A DNA stretch of 7,141 nucleotides from Allobrachymonas sp. (GTDB taxonomy: Bacteria; Pseudomonadota; Gammaproteobacteria; Burkholderiales; Burkholderiaceae_C). Each line of letters starts with the position of its first letter. Within the stretch, counting starts at the first letter, position 1. The notes under the pieces were generated by a model. That model was not told the origin of the DNA, made no database searches, and saw nothing but the letters and a program-made list of their open reading frames with translations. Both the position numbers and the translations under genes were made by a program. Below are positions 1 through 6,696 of this stretch, in pieces. Location of the stretch: contig JAGOGU010000071.1 in assembly GCA_017996515.1 (NCBI GenBank), positions 1-7,141 on the forward strand. The letters run 5' to 3'.

Positions 1-1162
1 AATAAAAATCGTGCTCGATTTTGATCTGGGTTTCATCTACCCCGGTGGCATATCCGTGCATGACCTGCGCCCAGCCTGAAATACCCGGTTTGACAATATG
101 GCGGTATTGATAGAACGGAACGCTGCTTTCCAGATCGTCCGCAAATTTCTTGTATTCGGCGCGCGGTCCAATCAAACTCATTTCGCCTTTTATCACGTTG
201 TAGAACTGCGGCAGTTCGTCGATGCGGGTTTTGCGAATAAAGCGTCCTACGCGGGTAATTCGGGCATCGCTCAGCTCCGTTTCCTGCTGCTGATTGAGAT
301 CGTCGCAATCTGTCATGCTGCGAAACTTGTGGATAAAAAACGGTTTGCCGCGATAACCCACCCGCTCCTGGGTATAAAAAACACGCCCGCCATCATCGAG
401 TTTGATGGCTACGGCCGTCAGCAGCATGAGCGGCAATACGACGGGCAAGGAAATGGCAATCAACAGCACATCCAGTATGTATTTGGTCGTTATGTAAATG
501 GGCGATGGCAATAATGAGCCCAAATCGTTCTCGTACATATGCCTGATTCTGATGCGCCCGGTCAATGATTCCTCCACTTGGCGAATGTTATAGACGGGTA
601 TGTGCTGCAACGTGCATTGCGCCAGAAATTTCTGCCAGGCATTATCCAGTGCGGGGGCATGCAAATCCGCCACGATGGCGTGGACATCGGGTTGCTGCGG
701 AAACTGCGGATCATCCAGCCGAATCCAGTTGGCGCCCGGTATTTCATCCAGACGATCTGCCCGACCCAAGGGCACAAACGCCAGATTGAGCCTGCGCGTA
801 CGCCACAAAATGACGGAATGCAGCAGCATCCAGATGGCCGACAGCGCAAATCCGCCAAAGATGTATTGCAAACTGTACGGCAGGCGCAACAGCAACAGTG
901 CCAACGCGGCCAGCGCATACCACGTCAGCAGCAGCGGAACCCCCGCTACCGCAGAGCGCATGCCCGGAAACAGCTTCAGCTTGCGCAGGCTGAACACGGT
1001 GGCCACATAGCTGCACGCCACCACGGCCACGCTGACCCAGTTATGCCGCATGTAATTGTTAGGCGACCACGGCCAATAGGGCACAAAAACGATTGGCACA
1101 ACGCAGGCAATCACCCCCCCCAGCGCCAGCCGCATGCGACTCGACCGGTGCAAATCAAGCAT
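1..1162 (-). CDS. Undecaprenyl-phosphate sugar-phosphate transferase (bacterial sugar transferase family), C-terminus beyond left edge
   Basis: The family transfers a hexose-1-phosphate from a UDP-sugar to undecaprenyl phosphate at the inner membrane, the first step of capsule, exopolysaccharide or O-antigen repeat-unit assembly. I translated 387 unbroken codons. Four hydrophobic segments lie at about residues 11-29, 42-58, 73-93 and 99-119. A soluble middle region follows (about 125-215), then a hydrophobic helix at 226-252. The catalytic domain starts after that: HKFRSM at 278-283, RIDELPQFYNVIKGEMSLIG at 313-332 with the Asp-Glu pair, and KPGISGWAQV at 358-367. The order matches WcaJ/WbaP-like PGT enzymes. 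The ATG at 1162 is preceded by AAGGAA seven bases upstream, and an in-frame TGA lies eight codons before it, so the start is secure. The middle region resembles the degenerate nucleotide-binding domain of this family. Sugar specificity cannot be read from sequence. A G8 run lies in codons 14-17. Confidence 0.94.
   Translation of the reverse strand, partial: MLDLHRSSRMRLALGGVIACVVPIVFVPYWPWSPNNYMRHNWVSVAVVACSYVATVFSLRKLKLFPGMRSAVAGVPLLLTWYALAALALLLLRLPYSLQYIFGGFALSAIWMLLHSVILWRTRRLNLAFVPLGRADRLDEIPGANWIRLDDPQFPQQPDVHAIVADLHAPALDNAWQKFLAQCTLQHIPVYNIRQVEESLTGRIRIRHMYENDLGSLLPSPIYITTKYILDVLLIAISLPVVLPLMLLTAVAIKLDDGGRVFYTQERVGYRGKPFFIHKFRSMTDCDDLNQQQETELSDARITRVGRFIRKTRIDELPQFYNVIKGEMSLIGPRAEYKKFADDLESSVPFYQYRHIVKPGISGWAQVMHGYATGVDETQIKIEHDFY
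1114..1121 (-). repeat. Poly-G (G8) tract inside the sugar transferase gene
   Basis: Eight consecutive C on the plus strand read as G8 on the coding strand, spanning the last base of codon 14 to the first base of codon 17. By translation, losing one G gives TGA directly after residue 16. Gaining one G gives a TAA after about 20 further codons. The present length is the in-frame one. Phase variation is inferred from position and gene type, not shown. Confidence 0.85.
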
Positions 1163-1169
1163 GGCCAGT

Positions 1170-1175
1170 TTCCTT
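1170..1175 (-). promoter_or_regulatory. Ribosome binding site of the sugar transferase gene
   Basis: Reads AAGGAA on the minus strand with a 7-base spacer to the ATG at 1162. A second purine-rich match (AGAAGGAA, 1177-1184) lies just upstream. It fixes the start, together with the in-frame stop a few codons further upstream. Confidence 0.75.
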
Positions 1176-1283
1176 GTTCCTTCTCATATTACGAATACAT
1201 GGATATGAATGGCCGCCAGCTCATGCCCCTTATCTCTTGTGCGGCGACAGGCCCGGCTAACAACATGCATCTGCCGGATAATC

Positions 1284-1313
1284 TTGTTATTTTAATGACC
1301 CGAAGCGTATAGG
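1284..1313 (+). promoter_or_regulatory. Weak candidate promoter for the UDP-sugar dehydrogenase gene
   Basis: TTGTTA (1284-1289) and TATAGG (1308-1313) have an 18-base spacing and would start a transcript about 20 bases before the GTG at 1342. TTGTTA is also the right arm of a 6-base inverted repeat with TAACAA at 1258-1263, a possible operator. The 179-base divergent spacer (1163-1341) must serve both genes. I saw no convincing promoter on the minus strand. Both boxes are imperfect, so this is tentative. Confidence 0.25.
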
Positions 1314-1341
1314 CATTCGCCATGCGCGCACCATACATACC

Positions 1342-2682
1342 GTGACAAATATTCACACCCCCTCTTTGCCGCCCATCGCCATTATCGGGCTGGGTTATGT
1401 TGGCCTGCCTTTGGCCGTGGCGTTTGGCAGTGTCCGCCCAGTTGTCGGATTTGACATCCACCTGCAGCGCATTGCCCAGCTACAGGCCGGACACGACAGC
1501 ACGCTGGAAGTGGCGCCCGCCCAGTTGCAAGCCGCTACGCAATTGCGCTTCAGCAGCGATGCCAGCGATCTGCGGGATTGCCGGATTTTCATCGTGACGG
1601 TGCCGACACCGGTGGACGATGCCAATCACCCCGACCTGAGGCCGCTGATCAAAGCCAGCGAAACAGTAGGCCGGGCGCTCAAGCCGGGCGATATCGTGAT
1701 TTACGAATCCACCGTTTACCCTGGTGCCACCGAAGAGGTGTGCGTGCCGGTGCTGGAGCAAACCTCCGGCCTGACCTATATCCACAGCGGCAACGAGGCG
1801 CAAATCGACCCGGCGCAAGGTTTTTACTGCGGCTACAGCCCCGAGCGCATCAACCCCGGCGACAAGGTCAATACCTTGACCACGGTGCGCAAAATCACCA
1901 GTGGCAGCACACCCACCATCGCCCAGACGGTGGATGCGCTGTACGCCAGCATCGTCACGGCGGGCACGTATCCGGCCAGCTCCATCCGTGTGGCCGAAGC
2001 GGCCAAGGTGATTGAGAATACCCAGCGCGACCTGAACATTGCCTTTGTCAATGAGCTTTCCGTGCTGTTTGCGCGGCTGGGCATTGATACGCTCGAAGTG
2101 CTCGAAGCCGCAGGCAGCAAGTGGAATTTTCTGCCTTTTCGCCCCGGCCTGGTGGGTGGCCACTGCATTGGCGTGGACCCCTATTACCTCACCTACAAGG
2201 CGCAGATGGTGGGCTACAACCCGCAGGTCATTCTGGCGGGGCGGCGCATCAATGACAACATGGGCCGCTATGCCGCCCGCAACACCATCAAACTGATGCT
2301 GCGCCAAGGCATGGACGCCCCGCGCTGCAAGGTGGGCATACTGGGCATGACGTTCAAGGAAAACTGCCCCGATATCCGCAACAGCAAAGTGATCGACATG
2401 GTGCGCGAATTTCAAAGCTGGGGTATGCAGGTCGTGGTAAGCGACCCCGTGGCCGATGCGGATGAGGTGCTGCGCGAATACGGCATTTCCCTGCAAACCA
2501 TCAATGCCGCCCACCCCGTGGATGTGCTGGTGGTGGCCGTGGGGCACAGCGCCTACCGCGCACTGACGCCCGAACAGCTCAAAACCTTCACGCGCGGCAC
2601 GCAGCCGATTCTGGCCGATATCAAAAGCCTGTACGATCGGAACGCGGCCGCTGCAGCAGGGTTTACGGTGTTCAGGCTCTAA
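1342..2682 (+). CDS. tviB: UDP-N-acetyl-D-hexosamine 6-dehydrogenase (TviB/WbpO type)
   Basis: The family oxidises the C6 of UDP-GlcNAc or UDP-GalNAc with two NAD+ to the uronic acid, a precursor of acidic surface glycans such as Vi antigen or O-antigen. The 446-residue protein has an N-terminal Rossmann fold (GLGYVG 16-21), IVTVPTPVD 84-92, STVYPGATEE 123-132, GYSPERINPGDK 164-175, the helical dimer region EAAKVIENTQRD 219-230, and catalytic Cys275 in GGHCIGVDPYY. The C-terminal UDP-binding domain includes GMTFKENCPDIRN (335-347). The start is GTG. There is no clear Shine-Dalgarno sequence and no better in-frame start nearby; the glycine motif needs a start close to here. Residues about 146-160 form a longer loop than I expect in this family. 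The gene diverges from the sugar transferase, consistent with one glycan pathway. GlcNAc versus GalNAc specificity is unresolved, so the symbol is a family label (also wbpO/vipA). Confidence 0.92.
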   Translation: MTNIHTPSLPPIAIIGLGYVGLPLAVAFGSVRPVVGFDIHLQRIAQLQAGHDSTLEVAPAQLQAATQLRFSSDASDLRDCRIFIVTVPTPVDDANHPDLRPLIKASETVGRALKPGDIVIYESTVYPGATEEVCVPVLEQTSGLTYIHSGNEAQIDPAQGFYCGYSPERINPGDKVNTLTTVRKITSGSTPTIAQTVDALYASIVTAGTYPASSIRVAEAAKVIENTQRDLNIAFVNELSVLFARLGIDTLEVLEAAGSKWNFLPFRPGLVGGHCIGVDPYYLTYKAQMVGYNPQVILAGRRINDNMGRYAARNTIKLMLRQGMDAPRCKVGILGMTFKENCPDIRNSKVIDMVREFQSWGMQVVVSDPVADADEVLREYGISLQTINAAHPVDVLVVAVGHSAYRALTPEQLKTFTRGTQPILADIKSLYDRNAAAAAGFTVFRL

Positions 2683-2690
2683 AGGTTACA

Positions 2691-2718
2691 GAGCAGGAGT
2701 CTGCTCATCCCCTTTTTT
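2691..2718 (+). terminator. Probable intrinsic terminator after the dehydrogenase gene
   Basis: GAGCAG (2691-2696) and CTGCTC (2701-2706) form a 6-bp stem with a 4-base loop, followed after ATCCCC by six T (2713-2718). The gap between stem and T-run is longer than usual. Its right half is the left end of the inverted-repeat element. It begins 8 bases after the tviB stop codon. Confidence 0.45.
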
Positions 2719-2959
2719 GCGTGTGCGCGTACCGGCTAAAACCGTGTCAGCCTAGGCGCGCGACGCTGCCAATCCTGTAGGCTTGGCAAGAAGCGCAACA
2801 ACGGATGGCGCGGTTTTGACGTGCGCCCTTCGGGTTGTATTCAAAAAGCCGCCATGTTGCGTTGCCAATCCTCGCCATATTCCCATGCATGTCTTCGGTT
2901 TACGCCTTGCCTGACAGCTTTTTGCATACAACGCACTGCGTAAAAAAGGGGATGAGCAG
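2701..2959. repeat. Structured intergenic element with 18-bp perfect inverted ends (possible MITE or interspersed repeat)
   Basis: The 259-base element fills the gap between two convergent genes. The ends are CTGCTCATCCCCTTTTTT (2701-2718) and its exact reverse complement (2942-2959). Inside are a near-palindrome with arms TGCCAA (2767-2772) and TTGGCA (2783-2788); CGCAAC (2794-2799) and ATGGCG (2805-2810), which pair with GTTGCG (2856-2861) and CGCCAT (2850-2855); and a 16-base arm at 2834-2849 matching 2917-2932 with one mismatch (GTTGTAT.CAAAAAGC). TGCCAATCCT occurs twice in direct orientation (2767 and 2863). The inverted homology extends imperfectly outward to AGAGC on both sides. There is no credible gene and no obvious target-site duplication. 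The design looks like a non-autonomous mobile element or a dispersed structured repeat; the family is not recognised. Confidence 0.6.
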
Positions 2960-2962
2960 GCT

Positions 2963-3376
2963 CTACCGCTGCGTCCAGGGCAGGCCGCGGTAACGCCAGC
3001 CATTGCATGTATTGCGCTGTTGGCGTTCATCCAACGCGCCTTCAAAGCCCTCAAGGATGTTGTAGCAATGCTCCAACCCCAGCTCGGTGGCGCGCTGGGC
3101 CGCTGCAACAGAGCGCACGCCGCTGCGGCACAGAAACAGCAGCTTTTTGCCCGCATGGTGCGCCGCCAGCGCCTGCACGGTGGCATCAAACGCCGCATTG
3201 GGCTGCATGCCCGGCCATTCGACCCAGCTCAAGCCCACCGAACCCGGCACGGTGCCCACCCATGTGCGCTCGGCATCGGTACGCACGTCCACAATCACGG
3301 CCTCGCCGCTTTGCTGCCAGGCAAACGCCTGCTCGGGCGTGATGTCGCCCGTGTAGTCTTGATGGTTCGCATGCAT
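2963..3376 (-). CDS. Single-domain rhodanese-like sulfurtransferase
   Basis: The 137-aa protein is one rhodanese domain: VIVDVRTDAE at 27-36, WVGTVPGSVGLSW at 39-51, and the active-site loop CRSGVRS at 83-89 with persulfide-forming Cys83. The C-terminus has NILEGFEGALDE (106-117) and GWRYRGLPW (126-134), usual for this compact proteobacterial group. The family moves sulfane sulfur from donors such as thiosulfate or persulfides to an acceptor; the physiological donor is unknown here. There is no signal peptide, so it is probably cytoplasmic. The ATG at 3376 has a perfect AAGGAG seven bases upstream. Its TAG stop overlaps the outward extension of the neighbouring inverted repeat. It is transcribed towards tviB and stands alone on its strand. 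Confidence 0.94.
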   Translation of the reverse strand: MHANHQDYTGDITPEQAFAWQQSGEAVIVDVRTDAERTWVGTVPGSVGLSWVEWPGMQPNAAFDATVQALAAHHAGKKLLFLCRSGVRSVAAAQRATELGLEHCYNILEGFEGALDERQQRNTCNGWRYRGLPWTQR

Positions 3377-3383
3377 TCACAAT

Positions 3384-3389
3384 CTCCTT
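3384..3389 (-). promoter_or_regulatory. Ribosome binding site of the rhodanese gene
   Basis: AAGGAG on the minus strand, 7 bases before the ATG at 3376. It is the strongest Shine-Dalgarno sequence in the window and fixes the start. Confidence 0.85.
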
Positions 3390-3516
3390 GTCCGCCAATC
3401 CACGCATCCTCTGCATCGCCCGCATTCTGCCGCGAAGTGCGCGCGCAGGCTCTGTGCATGGGCGCAATTCCCTGCCGGCGGGCGGTGTTTCCCGTTTTTT
3501 CCTTCTCCTGCTCGCT

Positions 3517-3534
3517 ACGCACTGCGTAAAAAAG
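3517..3534. repeat. 18-bp copy of the right inner end of the inverted-repeat element
   Basis: ACGCACTGCGTAAAAAAG occurs here and at 2931-2948 in the same orientation, 586 bases apart; flanking bases differ. It contains a 5-bp palindrome (ACGCA-C-TGCGT). It lies in the 308-base spacer between the divergent rhodanese and ydcH genes (3377-3684), which holds no credible gene of its own. It may be a relic of another element copy or a bound motif. Confidence 0.55.
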
Positions 3535-3565
3535 CACGAACAGGCGCAAACAGGCTCGGGGCGCT

Positions 3566-3595
3566 CTCACGAAAACAGGCATCGACTTATATACT
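3566..3595 (+). promoter_or_regulatory. Candidate promoter of ydcH
   Basis: TATACT at 3590-3595 is a good -10 box. Only a poor -35 match lies 17-18 bases upstream (around 3566-3572, CTCACGA). A transcript would start near 3602 and leave a leader of about 80 bases before the ATG at 3685. Confidence 0.35.
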
Positions 3596-3673
3596 ATGGG
3601 TATGCACGATTATTCGTGGTTGCCTGTGGTAGCCATGCTGTTTTGGGAAGGCTGTTGCCGACCCGCCAACCTG

Positions 3674-3679
3674 AAAGGA
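3674..3679 (+). promoter_or_regulatory. Ribosome binding site of ydcH
   Basis: AAAGGA with a 5-base spacer to the ATG at 3685. It selects this start over the upstream in-frame extension that opens at 3388. Confidence 0.75.
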
Positions 3680-3684
3680 CTTGT

Positions 3685-3903
3685 ATGTTTCCCGAATACC
3701 GCGATTTGATCTCCCGCCTCAAAAACGAAGACCGCCATTTCGAGCGCCTGTTCAACGAGCACAACGATCTGGATGAAAAAATCACCGAGCTTGAGAAACA
3801 CATTTCTCCCGTTGGCGAAGTGGAAATCGAAACGCTGAAAAAACAGAAACTGGCACTCAAAGACGAGATTTATCAAATCCTGCTCAAGGCTTCTGCCAAA
3901 TAA
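3685..3903 (+). CDS. ydcH: YdcH family protein (DUF465)
   Basis: The 72-residue protein opens with MFPEYRDLISRLKNED, nearly the same as the opening I recall for E. coli YdcH, and ends with a KKQKLALKDEIYQILLKAS-type helix at about 51-69. It is charged, predicted to be almost entirely helical, with two helices (about 3-38 and 46-69) around a short turn (ISPVGEVE), suggesting a helical hairpin or coiled coil. There is no signal peptide, membrane segment or cysteine. No biochemical function is established that I can name. The reading frame extends upstream to 3388, but the Shine-Dalgarno sequence and the family's usual 70-75 aa length place the start at 3685. It is monocistronic: a terminator follows 60 bases downstream and the next gene is convergent. 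Confidence 0.94.
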   Translation: MFPEYRDLISRLKNEDRHFERLFNEHNDLDEKITELEKHISPVGEVEIETLKKQKLALKDEIYQILLKASAK

Positions 3904-3932
3904 ACGTACAAACGCGCGCCAAGCGTGTAACC

Positions 3933-3952
3933 GCCCGGTCATTCGACCGGGC
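3933..3952. other. Perfect stem-loop downstream of ydcH
   Basis: GCCCGGTC and GACCGGGC form an 8-bp stem with an ATTC loop. It has no T-run of its own and sits 10 bases before the ydcH terminator. It may strengthen termination or protect the mRNA 3' end. Confidence 0.7.
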
Positions 3953-3962
3953 AGGCAGCCCC

Positions 3963-3987
3963 AAGAACCCCGCGAGGGTTCTTTTTT
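3963..3987 (+). terminator. Intrinsic terminator of ydcH
   Basis: AAGAACCC (3963-3970), a 5-base loop CGCGA, and GGGTTCTT (3976-3983) run directly into six T (3982-3987). On the minus strand no T-run follows the stem, so it should act for ydcH rather than for the convergent copA. Confidence 0.9.
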
Positions 3988-4024
3988 ATGGCCGATGGGC
4001 AGACGTTAAACACATGGGCGGCGC

Positions 4025-6442
4025 TTACCGCGCGCTGGCGCGCCAACGCCGCAGTGTCAGGGCGTTGAGCACCACGCTCACACTGCTGAAGGCCATGGCC
4101 GCACCCGCCACCACCGGGCTGAGCATGCCCAACGCCGCCAACGGTATGCCCAACGTGTTGTACACAAACGCCCAGAACAGACCTTGTTTGATCTTGCCGT
4201 AGGTGCGGCGCGAAACATCGATCGCATCGGCCACCAGCCGCGGATCGCCCCGCATCAGCGTGATGCCTGCAGCCTCCATCGCCACATCGGTGCCAGTGGA
4301 AACAGCCAGCCCCACATCGGCCGCCACCAGGCTGGGGGCATCGTTCAGGCCATCACCCACCATGGCCACCACGTCGCCGCGGTTGCGCAGCTCGCCGATG
4401 ATGCGCGCCTTGTCATCCGGCAGCAGTTGGGCGTGTACTTCGTCAATGCCCAGCGCCTGCGCCACTGCTTGCGCGCTGCCGGGGTTATCGCCCGTGAGCA
4501 TCACGGTTTGAATGCCCAAGGCGTGCAGCCGCGCAATCGCCTGCTGCGAGGCGGGCTTGATGGTGTCGCCAAAAGCAAGCAAGCCCAGCACGCGCACGGC
4601 GCCGACCTGCGTCTGCATCAACCACGAAATGCTGTACCCCTGCGCTTGCAAAGTGTCGGCGCGCGCCTGTAGTGCGCCCGGCTGGGCATGGTTTTCTTGC
4701 AACAACCGGCTGCTGCCCAGCAGCAAATCACTGCCGGCCACCTCGCCTTGCACACCACGCCCGGGCAACGCCTTGGCCTGCTGTGCAGGCGGCACCTCGA
4801 TCGATAACTCTTGCGCCTTGTGCAGCACGGCGCGCGCCAGCGGATGTTCGCTGTGCTGTTGTAGGGCAGCAGCCAGCCGCACCACCTCAACCGCTTGCAC
4901 GCCTGCGGCAGGCTCGTAGGCCACGAGTGCTGGCTTGCCTTCGGTCAGCGTGCCGGTTTTGTCGAACGCCACGGCGGTGACGGCATGTGCCAATTCAAGC
5001 GCCTGCGCGTCTTTGATCAGAATGCCGTGGCGCGCGGCCACCCCCGTGCCAGCCATGATAGCTGTAGGCGTTGCCAACCCCAAGGCGCACGGGCAAGCAA
5101 TCACTAGCACGGCCACCGCATGGATCACGGCCTGCTCGATCTGGCCGCCATATAGCCACCAGCCCAGCAGCGTGATGGCCGCCACCACCAACACAGCGGG
5201 CACGAACACGGCGCTGACCTTGTCCACCATGCGCTGAATGGGCGCCTTGGCCGCCTGGGCCGATTCCACCATGCGGATGATGCGCGCCAGCGTGGTTTCT
5301 GCCCCAATGGCCGTGGTGCGCACGCGCAGCACGCCTTCGCCATTGACAGAGCCGCCCGTTACGCGCTCGCCCACACCACGCGCCACCGGCAGGCTCTCGC
5401 CGGTGATAAGCGATTCGTCGATATGGCTTTGCCCGTCTTGAACGATGCCGTCCACCGCCACACGCTCACCCGGGCGCACCAGCACCAGGTCGCCCAGCTG
5501 CAATTGATTCACGGGCGTTTGCACTTCTTGCCCGTTCACCAACACGCAAGCACTGACGGGGCGCAGCGCCTGCAGCGCTCGTATCGCATCCAGCGTTTGG
5601 CGCTTGGCGCGGGCTTCCAGCCATTTGCCCAGCAGCACCAGCGTGATAACGGCAGCCGATGCCTCGAAATACAAATGCGGCTCGTGCCCATGGCTACCCA
5701 TTTGCACGTGGCGCAGCAGCAGATACACCGACAAGCCATAGGCCGACGACGTGCCCAACGCCACCAGCACATCCATATTGCCGCTACGCGCCTTGATGGC
5801 ACCCCAGGCCGCGCGGTAAAAACGCCTGCCCAATACAAACTGCACCGGCGTGGCCAGCAACAACTGCACCCAACCGGGGGGCATCCAGTGCACACCCAAC
5901 GGCAGCAACAGCATGGGCAACACCATCGGCGCGGTCAGCAGACCACTGAGCGCCAGCGGCCACCATGGCGCCCGCTCGGCAGGCGCTGCATCGCCTGTCA
6001 CATCTTGCTGCACCGCACGCGCCGGGTAACCCGCCGCCTGCGCAGCCGCGGCCAATGTGGCAAAAGACACACCCTGCAACACCTGCACCGTGGCTTTTTC
6101 GCTGGCCAGATTCACGCTGGCATCCAGCACGCCGGGCACTTTAAGCAGGGCTTTTTCAACCCGGCCTACGCAAGCCGCACAGCTCATTTCCTGTATCTGC
6201 AATTCGATGGTGGCGGTACGCACGCCATAGCCCGCCGCCTGCACGGCGGCCAGCAGTTGCGCGGCAGTCACGCTGGCGTCTGCTTCGACAAAGGCTTGCT
6301 CGCTGGCCAGATTCACGCTGGCGGCATGCACGCCGGGCACTTTGAGCAAGGCTTTTTCCACACGGCTCACGCAAGCCGCGCAGCTGATGCCGTCAACAGA
6401 CAACTGAAAAGACCGAGCGGGAGAAGAAACAGGTGATGGCAT
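4025..6442 (-). CDS. copA: Cu(+)-exporting P1B-type ATPase CopA
   Basis: An inner-membrane pump that exports Cu(I) from the cytoplasm using ATP. The 805-aa protein begins with two heavy-metal-associated domains whose CAAC sites are Cys21/Cys24 and Cys88/Cys91. Hydrophobic helices follow (about 162-245 and 258-275). The actuator has TGE at 347-349. The transport site is CPC at 450-452, the phosphorylated residue is Asp494 in DKTGTLTEG, and SEHPL lies at 531-535. The nucleotide domain ends with GDGLNDAPS (696-704). YN at 761-762 and MAFSS at 783-787 in the last helices complete the Cu(I)-specific (P1B-1) signature. Length is normal. The ATG at 6442 is the only usable start before an in-frame TAG near 6491, yet no Shine-Dalgarno sequence precedes it. 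No copZ or cueR is next to it, and I could not find a clear CueR-type operator upstream. Confidence 0.96.
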   Translation of the reverse strand: MPSPVSSPARSFQLSVDGISCAACVSRVEKALLKVPGVHAASVNLASEQAFVEADASVTAAQLLAAVQAAGYGVRTATIELQIQEMSCAACVGRVEKALLKVPGVLDASVNLASEKATVQVLQGVSFATLAAAAQAAGYPARAVQQDVTGDAAPAERAPWWPLALSGLLTAPMVLPMLLLPLGVHWMPPGWVQLLLATPVQFVLGRRFYRAAWGAIKARSGNMDVLVALGTSSAYGLSVYLLLRHVQMGSHGHEPHLYFEASAAVITLVLLGKWLEARAKRQTLDAIRALQALRPVSACVLVNGQEVQTPVNQLQLGDLVLVRPGERVAVDGIVQDGQSHIDESLITGESLPVARGVGERVTGGSVNGEGVLRVRTTAIGAETTLARIIRMVESAQAAKAPIQRMVDKVSAVFVPAVLVVAAITLLGWWLYGGQIEQAVIHAVAVLVIACPCALGLATPTAIMAGTGVAARHGILIKDAQALELAHAVTAVAFDKTGTLTEGKPALVAYEPAAGVQAVEVVRLAAALQQHSEHPLARAVLHKAQELSIEVPPAQQAKALPGRGVQGEVAGSDLLLGSSRLLQENHAQPGALQARADTLQAQGYSISWLMQTQVGAVRVLGLLAFGDTIKPASQQAIARLHALGIQTVMLTGDNPGSAQAVAQALGIDEVHAQLLPDDKARIIGELRNRGDVVAMVGDGLNDAPSLVAADVGLAVSTGTDVAMEAAGITLMRGDPRLVADAIDVSRRTYGKIKQGLFWAFVYNTLGIPLAALGMLSPVVAGAAMAFSSVSVVLNALTLRRWRASAR
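6099..6322 (-). repeat. Repeated DNA between the two metal-binding domains of copA
   Basis: A 23-base stretch is identical at 6099-6121 and 6300-6322, and similarity continues through about 6180 and 6380. The encoded segments share [17 protein letters not shown] followed by ASVNLASE. The two domains therefore arose by internal duplication, with high DNA identity remaining in this part. Confidence 0.8.
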
Positions 6443-6696
6443 GGCTGGAACGCGGTGGACCGCGCCTGCTGATGAAAGAGATAAGGACAGCTACCACGCA
6501 CAATGATAGGCAAATCTGCCCGAGCCGCCAGCCCAGCGCCCTTAAATCCCTTTCGCCGTAGCGGCGTCAGCCCATGGGCAGGGATCCGTCTGCGCGCTTC
6601 ATCCGACAAATCGGTTTTGATGGGCACAAATACCGCTTGTTTATGCCCGATCAGCGCGGGGAAACCCTGTTAAATGCAGTAATATCAAGTGCTGTT
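6443..6696. other. Divergent spacer, copA-proximal part, no gene seen
   Basis: Must hold the promoters of copA (minus) and mrpA (plus). Two short palindromes are visible: CGCCG-TAG-CGGCG (6554-6566) and GCCCATGGGC (6570-6579). An AT-rich patch at 6670-6686 with TAATAT (6680-6685) could be a -10 region for mrpA, though no good -35 stands at the right distance. Open frames here lack ribosome binding sites and family features. Confidence 0.4.

Noticed and set aside
578..1312. 244-codon plus-strand open frame opposite the sugar transferase
   Set aside because: It overlaps a well-supported transferase frame and crosses the divergent promoter spacer; Gln/His/Arg-rich with no known family.
1480..2547. 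355-codon open frame on the minus strand, opposite tviB
   Set aside because: It lies wholly opposite a gene with full family motifs, its product is rich in His, Ala and Gly without recognisable domains, and it has no ribosome binding site; typical antisense shadow in high-GC DNA.
2752..3198. 148-codon minus-strand frame running through the rhodanese gene into the inverted-repeat element
   Set aside because: Its first half is an out-of-frame reading of the rhodanese gene and its second half is translated repeat; no independent coding signal.
3388..3684. N-terminal extension of ydcH (frame open from 3388)
   Set aside because: The extension is Arg/Ser-rich and unlike the family; a good Shine-Dalgarno sequence and the conserved MFPEYRDLI opening set the start at 3685.
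5423..6436. 337-codon open frame on the plus strand, opposite copA
   Set aside because: The product is dominated by His, Gln and Arg, as expected for the complement of a GC-rich gene; copA motifs on the other strand explain the open frame.
6443..6560. Search for a CueR-type palindromic operator upstream of copA
   Set aside because: No matching ACCTTCC...GGAAGGT-like dyad was visible; copper regulation cannot be read from this sequence.
6554..6566. Palindrome CGCCG-TAG-CGGCG as a terminator
   Set aside because: No T-run follows on either strand and no gene ends here.
6367..6627. 86-codon minus-strand frame overlapping the start of copA
   Set aside because: It overlaps copA by 76 bases in another frame and has neither a ribosome site nor a recognisable family; possible small leader protein, but unsupported.
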